Counted from the first letter of the stretch, positions 38,101-46,264 are shown. The stretch: 64,000 nucleotides of DNA from Tenacibaculum mesophilum (GCF_003867075.1 NZ_CP032544.1:2288001-2352000); one strand, 5' to 3'. The notes: a model not told the origin generated them from the letters alone. A program made the numbers and translations.

Positions 38101-38711
38101 GTAGCTCCTCCTTCAAATTGTTGATCTGAAATAACCACTTCTTTAGGCACAATAACACTTGCATTCGCTCTACGTACAAATTCTTTTTCATTTTCTTCTG
38201 TAAAAACAATTTCCCCCTCTGTTTCTTGTGAAAAGCTGTTAGTAAATACATTAAATGCTTTTAAAAACTTATTCGCTACCAACATTTGAATCAGTCCTTC
38301 TCGAACGATAGCCGATTCCTTATTAATGGTTTGATGAAATAAGTTTTCCCATAAAACTAACTCTTCATCAACAGTAAGTTCTTGTGCTGCATATAAATTA
38401 GCATCAATACCAGCATACGATAATACTGTCTTATTGCACACTAACCATCCAGAAAACTGATATAACGCTTCGTGTAAATTTTTAATCTCTACCCTACTAG
38501 CTATTGGTGTAAAATTCGTACTATAAGCTCCTTTTAATGCTGTTTTTCTTTCTTCATCTGTAGTAGCTCCTTGTATTGCTTGAAAAGCTAAACTTTCTGC
38601 TTTTTTTTCTTCTGGAAAGGAAACAAATCCAGTTTCTTTGTCTTCAATTAATTGTGGACTACGTAATGTTACAAACCTAAATAGGTTTGATTTGATTGGT
38701 TTTTTACTCAT
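35175..38711 (-). CDS. 1178-residue island protein of unknown function
   Basis: I do not recognise this protein with confidence. It has no signal peptide or membrane helix. Residues 200-300 and 330-365 are helical and Glu/Lys-rich (coiled coil likely); 370-545 are beta-rich. A motif CYVPGEVSHIENIMAREYKE (547-566) is followed by a Ser/Thr/Asn-rich tract (570-650), basic helices, then YGKRLMYEFALPEPAKFYI (714-732). The C-terminal half mixes beta-sandwich-like segments and helices. I have a vague memory of similar HIEN motifs in large orphan proteins of other phyla. It is first in its transcript, under the divergent operator, and may be a scaffold or delivery component. Confidence 0.7.
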   Translation of the reverse strand: MSKKPIKSNLFRFVTLRSPQLIEDKETGFVSFPEEKKAESLAFQAIQGATTDEERKTALKGAYSTNFTPIASRVEIKNLHEALYQFSGWLVCNKTVLSYAGIDANLYAAQELTVDEELVLWENLFHQTINKESAIVREGLIQMLVANKFLKAFNVFTNSFSQETEGEIVFTEENEKEFVRRANASVIVPKEVVISDQQFEGGATNISPSSSEYLTSSLQVEMAKTRLQQYELGLKEIEKAEYVYNKSEQVRYKEALQAHELAVEDIKNAAQPTIQTIVDAKSGFEKRLEIYPDLELPKFEFEKAEEISRAADGTTTTTFQYSEGTKDLLNSEGLKLYDNFYEAKTVLRQKIKEENQKILENTPEKVRAVSIQGGTLNYNLSKSTPLYSYSGDVFGQMGKGSKIIMFLKVEDSTNVRVTEANYTLDDIDAQVPYTRTSFKSSPASFDNTLLRIELFPENLQQLISGPVFGLNGSFVLSNGVSLEFKNIMFQVKFDDGYYEITNNFVGQCIVSGNVSEGSSADGKGVLYGISQLGVVDFRRVEQEVCCYVPGEVSHIENIMAREYKERSTRDLRVSETTTETATEKEVENLTDTTSTERNEMQNEASSIVNSDNATSFGANASYSGFGLSLGTSFNTSSSNSSSDSNLQAQTYAQEVTERALERVVQKISTKRTSRILREYEENNTHGFDNRKGDKHVTGVYRWVDKIYKNKLINYGKRLMYEFALPEPAKFYIESYLKNGEGSEKTIEGLIIPKKPIHPSELTNGIQSAKDLGETNYQKFAAEYRAEVEVYPMESIFLGESFNVDITKDHGQIETGSGKGSIKIPKGYYSVRGKVDFSSIDDGDGIQKGFFVSLGDTTFSDTTKWSPLDAEFGYRPTSKFVESIPVSYLMGNYFSGKINASIECRLTEEAKKRWQNETYKAIMDAYNERLLEYNEFVQNQVVDKEPNEKKKELSSQINRSIEKRELKRIAIDLMTKPFDVVTAQDNYKENGKEADAKHVARTSKFQKHAETVKFFEQAFDWEIMAYTFYPYFYGAEGNWDANFEHNEGSDPVFQAFLQSGMARSVVPVRPGFEEAVNWYMKTGEIWNGQGMVTDMDDDLYVSVAEEMQTIEGEVEGTWETRVPTTLTVLQADSVVLNEGGLPCNPDCEGQGLFDVSTYKIGDGPDGVDYDIVGDTNNVA

Positions 38712-38801
38712 TTTTATAAAATTTAATTAATTTTTTAATCAAGCTCAAAAAGAGCCCTGTTTAGTTGCTTTTCTAACAGTTCTTTTTTCTTGATTTTGGT
38801 T

Positions 38802-38825
38802 TTATTCAAAAAAATGTTTGAATAA
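38802..38825. repeat. Leader inverted repeat
   Basis: TTATTCAAA and TTTGAATAA form a perfect 9-bp inverted repeat with a 6-base centre, about 90 bases before the 1178-residue ORF. It could be an extra operator or an RNA hairpin in the leader. Confidence 0.45.
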
Positions 38826-38947
38826 ACGAGTATAGATTTCAAAAAAGTGAAGAAAATCAAGTTGAAATCTTAAAAACACAATCGCTAAAACCACACAAAT
38901 GTTTGATTATTACAATTTTTTTGTATATTAGCAATTCATTAGCGAGG

Positions 38948-39007
38948 CAAATATAAAACATATTACACATTTAAACAAACAAAAGTTTAATTATTTTTGC
39001 AATATGT
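38948..39007. promoter_or_regulatory. Divergent promoters and operator copy 1
   Basis: Leftward: TTTG (complement of 38976-38979), 20-base spacer, TATATTTG (complement of 38948-38955). Rightward: TATTTTTG (38992-38999) before the repressor gene. The outer dyad is ACATATTACA (38958-38967) with TGCAATATGT (38998-39007), 9 of 10 bases complementary; an inner dyad TTAAAC/GTTTAA lies at 38971-38990. The layout fits autoregulation by the adjacent repressor. Confidence 0.75.
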
Positions 39008-39023
39008 AAAAACATAAAATGTT

Positions 39024-39824
39024 ATGGGAATTTCCGAAAAAATAGCAGCAATTAGAGATGCTTTTAACTTAAATAACTTTTCTTTTTCAAAAAAAATAGG
39101 TGTTACTGGAACTACTATAGATAGCATTATTAATGGGAGACCTCAATCTGACGGTAGTAGAAAAAAAACAAAACCTGGTTACGATGTTCTTACTTCTATT
39201 ATTAATGAATTTAACATTAATCCTGATTATTTATTTGGAAAAAGTGATATAATGCTAAAAACAGAACCTACAAATATTCAAACATATTCTGGAGTTCCTC
39301 AGGTTGTTTCTGTGAATTCTTCAGGTAATGAAAATGTAGTTTATGTTCCTATACAAGCAAGAGCTGGTTATTTAAATGGTTATGGAGATTCAAATTACAT
39401 AGAACAACTTCCTTCTTTTAATATGCCTCATCTTAATAATGGTACCTTTCGTTGTTTTGAAGTACAAGGAAACTCTATGGTGCGTACTTTTTTTGATGGA
39501 GATTTAGTTTTTGGAAAATATGTTGAAAATTTACATGATATTAAAGATGGTCGTGTATATGTAATTGTAAGTAAGAATGATGGTATTGTTTTAAAACGTG
39601 TAATTAATAGAATAGAAGAAAGAGGTAAACTTATTTTAAAAAGTGATAATAAAGATGGTAACTACCCTACTTATACCATAAATGCTGAGGAAATTATGGA
39701 AGTTTGGTATGTAACTATGTTCGCCTCTAAACAAATGCCTGAACCTGTTGATGTTTATGATAGATTACACGATTTAGAAAGTAAAATTGTTGAATTAGAA
39801 GAGCAAATTAGCAGTAAAAATTAA
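39024..39824 (+). CDS. XRE/S24 phage-type repressor (CI/LexA-like)
   Basis: A 266-residue DNA-binding repressor. Residues 1-75 form an XRE helix-turn-helix (FSKKIGVTGTTIDSIINGRP). Residues about 100-230 form an S24 peptidase domain: the self-cleavage Ala-Gly in IQARAGYL, the nucleophile in VQGNSM and the general-base lysine in VLKRV are all present, as in LexA and lambda CI. RecA-stimulated self-cleavage during DNA damage is therefore expected (family knowledge). The C-terminal 30 residues look like a coiled coil. It is divergent from the 1178-residue gene and 5 bases before the DUF6973-like gene. Confidence 0.88.
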   Translation: MGISEKIAAIRDAFNLNNFSFSKKIGVTGTTIDSIINGRPQSDGSRKKTKPGYDVLTSIINEFNINPDYLFGKSDIMLKTEPTNIQTYSGVPQVVSVNSSGNENVVYVPIQARAGYLNGYGDSNYIEQLPSFNMPHLNNGTFRCFEVQGNSMVRTFFDGDLVFGKYVENLHDIKDGRVYVIVSKNDGIVLKRVINRIEERGKLILKSDNKDGNYPTYTINAEEIMEVWYVTMFASKQMPEPVDVYDRLHDLESKIVELEEQISSKN

Positions 39825-39829
39825 TTTTT

Positions 39830-40450
39830 ATGCTTAAAAAACTGCTTTTTTTAGTTCTTTTACTGCCTTTTTATACCACTGCACAATCCAACTGGCAACA
39901 ATTTAAAAAATTACAAGGAGCTCAAAAAACATGGGTACTACTCCATCCTTTTAAAGCAAAAAAAGCTTTTATTGTTTCACGTGAAGCATCAAGAGTAAGT
40001 GACTCTCTAAGAGTTTCTCCCTTGTTAGATGGCGATCATGCAGGTGGACAAGTAGATGCATTTCGTCATGCTTTTTGGATGGCTTTATTAAAACAATCAA
40101 TTGGTGAAAATGCTGCTCGTTCACTTGGCAAAGCTCACGAAAAAGATAACTATAAAACGTACAAAGAGCGAAAACTAGAGGACGGTGTTATTCCTGATCA
40201 AATTTCTTCTGATATGGATTTATTTAACAACGAAGTTGGTTTAACTTTATCCAAAAAGGGCAACAACCTTCCTAAAAATGGATTGATCTACAGAGTAATC
40301 AACGCCATTCATCAAGGAAAATTAAAAATTATTAAAAAAGATAAAAACGGTAATTTTCTAACTTGTAATAATGAGATAATTCCTAAAAAAACATTAATCG
40401 GCAAGTGGAAGAATAACAAATGCTTGGTTAGTTCTAATTATAATAGATAA
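39830..40450 (+). CDS. DUF6973-like secreted protein
   Basis: A 206-residue protein with a clear signal peptide (LLFLVLLLPFYTTAQ). The conserved core GGQVDAFRHAFWMALL, then LGKAHEKDN and DLFNNEVG, matches a flavobacterial domain that I know as DUF6973; its function is unknown. The His/Asp/Glu-rich core hints at a metal site or hydrolase. It lies 5 bases after the repressor and directly abuts the alpha/beta hydrolase gene, so all are probably one transcript, though it may be a host gene next to the island. Confidence 0.75.
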   Translation: MLKKLLFLVLLLPFYTTAQSNWQQFKKLQGAQKTWVLLHPFKAKKAFIVSREASRVSDSLRVSPLLDGDHAGGQVDAFRHAFWMALLKQSIGENAARSLGKAHEKDNYKTYKERKLEDGVIPDQISSDMDLFNNEVGLTLSKKGNNLPKNGLIYRVINAIHQGKLKIIKKDKNGNFLTCNNEIIPKKTLIGKWKNNKCLVSSNYNR

Positions 40451-41140
40451 ATGCAAAAAGTATATGTAATTTCAGGTACCATGTGTACGGTAGATTTATG
40501 GCAATATGTTTTTCCTAAACTAAAAAACATATTGCCAGTCCATATTGATATTACTCCTGCTAATTCTTTTGAGGAAATTAATCAAATGATACTGAATCAC
40601 GTTGAAGAACCAGCCACTATCATTGGGTTTTCTTTAGGTGGGTTTTCCGCTATGAACTTTAGTGCTCATTATCCTGAAAAAGTAAAAAAGTTAGTTGTAG
40701 TTGCTGCCAATACTGATGGATTGAGTGATTCAGAAATTCAACTAAGAAAAAGCACTATTGACTTTTTAGAAAAACACACCTACAAAGGAATCTCTCAAGC
40801 AAGAATTCAACAGTTTTTACACCCAGATAATCACCGTAATTCCGAAATTATTTCTGTTATTAAAAAAATGGATGCCGATTTAGGAAAAGACGTACTACTT
40901 CGTCAGTTAAAAGCAACTTCAACTAGATTAAATATTTCACAAGAAGTTTTAAATTTAAACATCCCTATCTTTTTTATTGCTGCCGAAAATGATGCGCTTA
41001 TCAACCCAAAAAAACTAAAAGAGTTTGCCAATAAAACTGAAAGAGGAACATACGTAATGATTAAAAATTGTGGTCATATGGTTCCTCTTGAAAAACCTGA
41101 AGAACTGGCATCAATAATGAACCTAACCATCAACGAATAA
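40451..41140 (+). CDS. Alpha/beta hydrolase
   Basis: A 229-residue cytoplasmic hydrolase of the alpha/beta fold with the nucleophile elbow GFSLGG (Ser about 62), an acid in AAENDALI and the catalytic His in NCGHMVPLEKPEE. The substrate is unknown; the family includes esterases and thioesterases. The ATG follows the stop of the previous gene with no gap, and AlkB follows after 6 bases. Confidence 0.85.
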   Translation: MQKVYVISGTMCTVDLWQYVFPKLKNILPVHIDITPANSFEEINQMILNHVEEPATIIGFSLGGFSAMNFSAHYPEKVKKLVVVAANTDGLSDSEIQLRKSTIDFLEKHTYKGISQARIQQFLHPDNHRNSEIISVIKKMDADLGKDVLLRQLKATSTRLNISQEVLNLNIPIFFIAAENDALINPKKLKEFANKTERGTYVMIKNCGHMVPLEKPEELASIMNLTINE

Positions 41141-41146
41141 TATAAA

Positions 41147-41731
41147 ATGTCAACCAGCCTTAATAATGTTATCAGTTACAGCCCTAATTTTTTAACTGAA
41201 AAAGATGCTACAGAGTTATTTAAACAATTAATAAGCCTGTCTGAACTTACAAATATGATGGAAATGAGACTTTCATCTGATGAGGTAATTAAATACAACT
41301 TTGGTAAATTAATGTTTATTGACCCTGATTTAATGGAGAAAAATGTTTTTCAAAAATCAGCTTGGGGAAACACTATGATATGGCCAAAATATATGCTTCC
41401 TTTAAAAAAGCAAGTTGAAGAACACACTAGACAAGAATTTAAAACTTGTGTATGTATTTATTATCCTAATGGAAATTCTGGCATTGATTATCATTCAGAT
41501 AAAGTTGCTTTTGGAAATACTGATATTATTCCTTCCCTTAGTTTAGGTGAAGAACGTATGTTTTATCTTCGAGAAAATAAAACGATGATTGAAAACAATA
41601 TACTTCTGGAGCATGGGAGTTTATTAGTTATGAAAAAAGATTGTCAAGAATACTACGAACACAGCCTACCCGAAAACCCTGAATATTTAAACCCAAGAGT
41701 AAATTTAACATTTAGAAAATACGGTTTTTGA
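41147..41731 (+). CDS. AlkB-type 2-oxoglutarate/Fe(II) dioxygenase
   Basis: DNA or RNA repair enzyme that removes methyl groups from alkylated bases by oxidation. At 194 residues it is AlkB-sized and has IYYPNGNSGIDYHSDK (iron His and Asp), SLGEERMF, HGSLLVM, the second His in EHSLPE and the 2-oxoglutarate arginine in NPRVNLTFR. It is last in the repressor-led series with only 6 bases of gap, which would link repair to a damage-responsive regulator; a shared transcript is inferred. Confidence 0.9.
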   Translation: MSTSLNNVISYSPNFLTEKDATELFKQLISLSELTNMMEMRLSSDEVIKYNFGKLMFIDPDLMEKNVFQKSAWGNTMIWPKYMLPLKKQVEEHTRQEFKTCVCIYYPNGNSGIDYHSDKVAFGNTDIIPSLSLGEERMFYLRENKTMIENNILLEHGSLLVMKKDCQEYYEHSLPENPEYLNPRVNLTFRKYGF

Positions 41732-41855
41732 AACCCCATACATGAAAAAAAGCTTAAATTCACTCTCATTTTTTCCTCTACAAATATCAAAAAAACTGTT
41801 TTCTTAAATCACTATTTAAACCCATTCTAAATATTTAAGAAAACAATTCGTAAAG

Positions 41856-41887
41856 TTTGTTCAAGTACTGTCATCCTCTTAAATTTG
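41856..41887 (+). promoter_or_regulatory. sdhCAB promoter
   Basis: TTTG (41856-41859), 20-base spacer, TAAATTTG (41880-41887): a full match to the Bacteroidota vegetative promoter, 28 bases before the sdhC ATG. Confidence 0.75.
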
Positions 41888-41915
41888 TGCTATTATTTAA
41901 TCAATAAACAAAATA

Positions 41916-42593
41916 ATGAGCGGATTACTAAAATCTTCTATCGGAAGAAAGTTTGCCATGGCACTTTCGGCATTCTTCCTGATGTTTTTCTTATTACAAC
42001 ATTTTGCAATTAACATTACTTCGATTTTTCCAGATAACGGAGCTACATTTAACAAACTGTCGCACTTTATGGGAACAAACCCGTTAATTCAATATGTAAT
42101 GCAACCAATTTTAATATTTGGTGTGGTATTTCACTTTGTAATGGGATTCGTCTTAGAAATTAAAAACAAAAGTGCTCGTAAGGTTAGCTATGCTAAAAAT
42201 AATGGAGCTGCAAACTCTACTTGGATGAGTAGAAACATGATTTACAGTGGTGCTGCTATTTTAGCTTTTATTGTATTACACTTTATCGATTTTTGGTTTC
42301 CAGAAATCAACACCAAATTTATTCAAGGTGACTGGAGTGGTTTACACGATGGTGAGTTTAGATACTTCCACGAACTACAACACAAGTTTTTAAGCCCAAT
42401 TAGAGTTGGTGCTTATGTAATTGCTTTTGTTTTCTTAGCATTACACTTATTACACGGATTTAATTCTGCTTTCCAATCTGTGGGAGCAAATAATAAATAT
42501 ACTAAAGGATTGAAAACTTTTGGTAAGCTTTACGCAATCTTAATTCCGTTAGGATTCGTAATTATTGCATTATTTCATCATTTCAATCACTAA
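41916..42593 (+). CDS. sdhC: Succinate dehydrogenase cytochrome b subunit
   Basis: Membrane anchor of succinate dehydrogenase/quinol:fumarate reductase of the Bacteroidota (type B) form: one 225-residue protein with five helices that replaces separate C and D subunits. Histidines in the helices (LLQHFAIN, VVFHFVMG, LHFIDFW, LHLLHGF) are likely haem b ligands. It passes electrons between the flavoprotein and menaquinone. Twelve bases separate it from sdhA; the promoter lies directly upstream. Confidence 0.93.
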   Translation: MSGLLKSSIGRKFAMALSAFFLMFFLLQHFAINITSIFPDNGATFNKLSHFMGTNPLIQYVMQPILIFGVVFHFVMGFVLEIKNKSARKVSYAKNNGAANSTWMSRNMIYSGAAILAFIVLHFIDFWFPEINTKFIQGDWSGLHDGEFRYFHELQHKFLSPIRVGAYVIAFVFLALHLLHGFNSAFQSVGANNKYTKGLKTFGKLYAILIPLGFVIIALFHHFNH

Positions 42594-42605
42594 TACGAAA
42601 CAAGT

Positions 42606-44621
42606 ATGGCAACTTTAGATTCAAAAATTCCAAAAGGTCCATTAAAAGATAAATGGACAACTTATAAAGATAAAATTGACTTGGTAAACCCTGCTAACAA
42701 ACGTTTAATTGACGTTATTGTAGTGGGTACTGGTTTAGCGGGTGGTTCTGCTTCTGCAACGTTAGCAGAATTAGGATATAACGTTAAAGCTTTTGCTTAC
42801 CAAGATTCACCTCGTCGTGCACACTCTATTGCAGCACAAGGTGGTATTAACGCAGCAAAAAACTATCAAGGTGATGGTGATTCTTTTTACCGTTTATTTT
42901 ATGATACAGTAAAAGGTGGAGATTACCGTTCTCGTGAAGCAAACGTTTATCGTTTAGCTGAGGTTTCTGCAAATATTATTGATCAATGTGTTGCTCAAGG
43001 AGTTCCTTTTGCACGTGATTATGGTGGACAATTAGATAACCGTTCGTTTGGTGGGGTATTAGTATCTCGTACTTTCTATGCGAAAGGACAAACTGGTCAG
43101 CAGTTATTATTAGGAGCATATTCTGCAATGAACCGTCAAATTGCTCGTGGTAAGATTGAAATGTTCAATCGCCATGAAATGTTAGATTTGGTAATTGTTG
43201 ATGGAAAAGCTCGTGGTATTATTGCTCGTAACCTAGTTACTGGTGAAATTGAGCGTCACTCTGCACATGCAGTAGTAATTGCTTCTGGTGGATATGGAAA
43301 TGTATATTTCTTATCAACTAACGCAATGGGATCTAACGCTACAGCTGCTTGGAAAGTTCACAAAAAAGGAGCTTTCTTTGCGAATCCTTGTTATACACAA
43401 ATTCACCCAACTTGTATTCCTCGTTCGGGAGACTATCAGTCTAAATTAACCCTAATGTCTGAATCGTTACGTAACGATGGTCGTATTTGGGTTCCTAAGA
43501 AAATGGAAGATGTATTAGCTATTAGAGAAGGAAAATTAAAACCAACTCAAATTGCTGAAGAAGATAGAGATTACTACTTAGAAAGAAGATATCCTGCCTT
43601 TGGTAACTTAGTACCTCGAGATGTGGCTTCTCGTGCTGCAAAAGAGCGTTGTGATGCTGGTTATGGTGTAAATGCTACTGGTGAAGCTGTTTACTTAGAT
43701 TTTAAATCAGCTATTGAGCGTTACGGTAAAGAGCAATGTAAATTACATGGAATTAAAAACCCTTCACAAGAGAAAATTATTGCTGAAGGTGAAAAAATAG
43801 TAGAAGCTAAGTACGGGAACTTATTCCAAATGTATGAAAAGATTGTAGATGACAATCCATACAAAACACCAATGATGATTTATCCTGCAACTCACTACAC
43901 CATGGGTGGAATTTGGGTAGATTATAACTTAATGACTACAATTGATGGTTGTTATGCTATTGGTGAAGCAAACTTCTCTGATCACGGTGCTAACCGTTTA
44001 GGAGCTTCTGCATTAATGCAAGGTTTGGCTGACGGATACTTCGTGTTACCTTATACAATTGGTGATTATTTATCTAATGATATCCGTACAGGTAAAATTT
44101 CAACAGAAACTAAAGAATTTGAAGAAGCTGAAAAAGCGGTTAAAGATCGTATTAATTTCTTCATTAACAATAAAGGAGAGCATTCTGTAGATTACTACCA
44201 CAAAAAATTAGGAAAAATTATGTGGGAAAAATGTGGAATGGCACGTAACGAACAAGGTTTAAAAGAAGCGATGGCTGAAATTAAAGAGTTACGTGAAGAT
44301 TTCTGGAAAAACGTAAAAGTTCCTGGAGAGGCTAATGAAATGAACCCAGAATTAGAAAAAGCTGGAAGAGTAGCTGATTTCTTAGAGTTAGGAGAATTAT
44401 TTGCTAAAGATGCCTTAAACAGAACTGAATCTTGTGGAGGACACTTTAGAGAAGAGTCTGTTGAATTAGACGGACCTCAAAAAGGAGAAGCAAAACGTGA
44501 TGATGCAAACTTTGCTTATGTAGCTGCATGGGAGTATAAAGGAGAGCCAGCTGATGCTGTATTACACAAAGAAGAATTAGAGTTTAACGATATTGAATTA
44601 AAACAACGTTCATACAAATAA
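42606..44621 (+). CDS. sdhA: Succinate dehydrogenase flavoprotein subunit
   Basis: Catalytic subunit (671 residues) that oxidises succinate to fumarate in the TCA cycle with covalently bound FAD. Visible are the dinucleotide-binding [15 protein letters not shown], the FAD-attaching His in [11 protein letters not shown], active-site [19 protein letters not shown] and the C-terminal [12 protein letters not shown]. Length and spacing match type B enzymes with a single cytochrome subunit. It is the second gene of sdhCAB; a 9-base gap leads to sdhB. Confidence 0.96.
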   Translation: MATLDSKIPKGPLKDKWTTYKDKIDLVNPANKRLIDVIVVGTGLAGGSASATLAELGYNVKAFAYQDSPRRAHSIAAQGGINAAKNYQGDGDSFYRLFYDTVKGGDYRSREANVYRLAEVSANIIDQCVAQGVPFARDYGGQLDNRSFGGVLVSRTFYAKGQTGQQLLLGAYSAMNRQIARGKIEMFNRHEMLDLVIVDGKARGIIARNLVTGEIERHSAHAVVIASGGYGNVYFLSTNAMGSNATAAWKVHKKGAFFANPCYTQIHPTCIPRSGDYQSKLTLMSESLRNDGRIWVPKKMEDVLAIREGKLKPTQIAEEDRDYYLERRYPAFGNLVPRDVASRAAKERCDAGYGVNATGEAVYLDFKSAIERYGKEQCKLHGIKNPSQEKIIAEGEKIVEAKYGNLFQMYEKIVDDNPYKTPMMIYPATHYTMGGIWVDYNLMTTIDGCYAIGEANFSDHGANRLGASALMQGLADGYFVLPYTIGDYLSNDIRTGKISTETKEFEEAEKAVKDRINFFINNKGEHSVDYYHKKLGKIMWEKCGMARNEQGLKEAMAEIKELREDFWKNVKVPGEANEMNPELEKAGRVADFLELGELFAKDALNRTESCGGHFREESVELDGPQKGEAKRDDANFAYVAAWEYKGEPADAVLHKEELEFNDIELKQRSYK

Positions 44622-44630
44622 GAGAGAATT

Positions 44631-45377
44631 ATGAATTTAACACTTAAAATTTGGCGTCAAAAAAACGCAAGTGATAAAGGAAAAATGGTCGAATATAAGG
44701 TGACCGATATTTCTGAGCATATGTCTTTCTTAGAAATGATGGACGTATTAAACGAACAATTAGTTAATGCTGGTGAAGAGCCTGTAGCATTCGACCACGA
44801 CTGTCGTGAAGGAATCTGCGGAATGTGTTCAATGTATATTAACGGTGAAGCACACGGACCAGATCGTGGAGTAACTACATGTCAGTTGCACATGCGTATG
44901 TTTAACGATGGAGATACTATTACAATTGAACCATTTAGAGCTGCTGCTTTTCCAGTAATTAAAGATTTAGTGGTTGATAGAGGTTCTTTTGAAAGAATTC
45001 AACAAGCAGGCGGTTATATTTCAGTAAACACATCAGGAAACACCACAGATGCCAATGCTATCTTGGTTCCTAAAGAAAATGCTGATAAAGCAATGGATGC
45101 TGCCACATGTATTGGTTGTGGTGCTTGTGTTGCTACTTGTAAAAACTCATCTGCCATGTTATTTGTTGGAGCAAAAGTATCTCAATATGCTTTATTACCT
45201 CAAGGACAGGTTGAAGCGACTGAGCGTGTTAAAAACATGGTTGCTCAAATGGATTTAGAAGGTTTTGGTAACTGTACTAATACTGGAGCTTGTGAAATTG
45301 AATGCCCGAAAGGAATTTCTTTAGAAAACATTGCTCGTATGAACTCAGAGTTCTTAAAAGCTAGCTTTAAAGGATAA
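44631..45377 (+). CDS. sdhB: Succinate dehydrogenase iron-sulfur subunit
   Basis: Iron-sulfur subunit (248 residues) that links FAD to the cytochrome. The plant-type [2Fe-2S] site is in [10 protein letters not shown] with a distal Cys in TTCQLH; the ferredoxin part has [11 protein letters not shown] and later [14 protein letters not shown] for the [4Fe-4S] and [3Fe-4S] clusters. It is the last gene of the operon, which ends in a perfect 15-bp hairpin. Confidence 0.96.
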   Translation: MNLTLKIWRQKNASDKGKMVEYKVTDISEHMSFLEMMDVLNEQLVNAGEEPVAFDHDCREGICGMCSMYINGEAHGPDRGVTTCQLHMRMFNDGDTITIEPFRAAAFPVIKDLVVDRGSFERIQQAGGYISVNTSGNTTDANAILVPKENADKAMDAATCIGCGACVATCKNSSAMLFVGAKVSQYALLPQGQVEATERVKNMVAQMDLEGFGNCTNTGACEIECPKGISLENIARMNSEFLKASFKG

Positions 45378-45431
45378 AAATAAAACTTAACCGTATTAAA
45401 GCGTTACTATTTTCTAGAATTAGAAATAATT

Positions 45432-45470
45432 AAAATACAGATAAGAAAGTTGTCTTATCTGTATTTTGTT
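45432..45470 (+). terminator. Terminator of sdhCAB
   Basis: AAAATACAGATAAGA / TCTTATCTGTATTTT, a perfect 15-bp stem with a 6-base loop and T-rich sequence after it, 54 bases past sdhB. Confidence 0.9.
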
Positions 45471-45679
45471 TTTATTCTAATTTTATTTTGCTTATTGTTT
45501 TATGTAGGTATTAGCATTTCATATGATAAATACGTTCTTTTGTATTATACAATATCAACTCTTTACTTCGTATTTTTCATCATTCTAACATTATTTGTAT
45601 TAATATTTATTAAGAATTCTTTATTTATAAATGTAAAGATTTAAACAAACTTGTAAAAGAATCAGTATAGCTTATACTA

Positions 45680-45711
45680 AAAGATCTTTGAAGCTAAATT
45701 TCAAAGATCTA
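45680..45711 (-). terminator. Terminator of the ankyrin gene
   Basis: AGATCTTTGAA / TTCAAAGATCT inverted repeat with TTTT following on the minus strand, 60 bases past the stop codon. Confidence 0.65.
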
Positions 45712-45770
45712 AATTAATACTTTATAAAAACTATCAACCTATACTAGGTCGACTCAAAGTCTTGGTTATA

Positions 45771-46154
45771 TTACTTTCCTAAAGCTTTAGCAATAACTTT
45801 ATAAGACTCATGTGCTTTTGACATTTTAGCATATTCTAAGGCAGTATATCCTCTTTCAGACTTTGTTTTTAATTTTGCTCCGTTATCAATTAATAATTGA
45901 ACAATATCTGCTTTGTTATATCTAGCAGCAAACATTAAAGGAGTTAGTCCTGTAGACTTTCTGTTAATATCTGTTCCGTTTTCAACCATAGCTTTTACAG
46001 CCTCAAAGTTTCCAGCTCTAATTAATTTACAAAAAGTACTTACATTAGGGTATTCTAGGTTAGTTTTAACAGGTGTTTCATATGGAGTTGAAGTAGCAGT
46101 AATAGTTCCGAAGGATAAAGTAATTGCTAAAGCTGATAAAATTAATTTTTTCAT
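45771..46154 (-). CDS. Exported ankyrin-repeat protein
   Basis: A 127-residue protein with a signal peptide (LILSALAITLSFGTITA) and about two and a half ankyrin repeats; GLTPLMFAARYNKADIVQLL and GYTALEYAK show the TPLxxA pattern. Such small periplasmic ankyrin proteins are common in flavobacteria; partners are unknown. It stands alone with its own terminator. Confidence 0.85.
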   Translation of the reverse strand: MKKLILSALAITLSFGTITATSTPYETPVKTNLEYPNVSTFCKLIRAGNFEAVKAMVENGTDINRKSTGLTPLMFAARYNKADIVQLLIDNGAKLKTKSERGYTALEYAKMSKAHESYKVIAKALGK

Positions 46155-46264
46155 GATGTTGTGTTTTTATGATTAGGTTACAGCTAAAAGACGCCTATTA
46201 AAACAAAACGTTTCACCAAAAACAGACACTTAACAATTATTTAAGATAAGGTCTTAAAAATCTC

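Larger units (their letters stand above)
38712..39023. other. Divergent control region of the island
   Basis: 312 bases without a gene. It holds the leftward promoter, the rightward -7 box and a nested dyad at 38948-39007. The 230-base leader of the 1178-residue gene contains TTATTCAAA/TTTGAATAA (38802-38825) and the inverted 18-base copy at 38765-38782 of a sequence in the lysis promoter region. Confidence 0.7.
45378..45770. other. Intergenic region between sdhB and the ankyrin gene
   Basis: 393 bases without a convincing gene. It contains the sdh terminator (45432-45467), a small palindrome AGTATA/TATACT near 45664-45678 and a second hairpin at 45682-45710 facing the ankyrin gene. The only open frame has a TTG start inside the terminator. 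Confidence 0.7.

Noticed and set aside
45450..45644. 64-codon hydrophobic frame downstream of sdhB
   Set aside because: It starts with TTG inside the sdh terminator hairpin, has no internal ATG and is explained by T-rich sequence.
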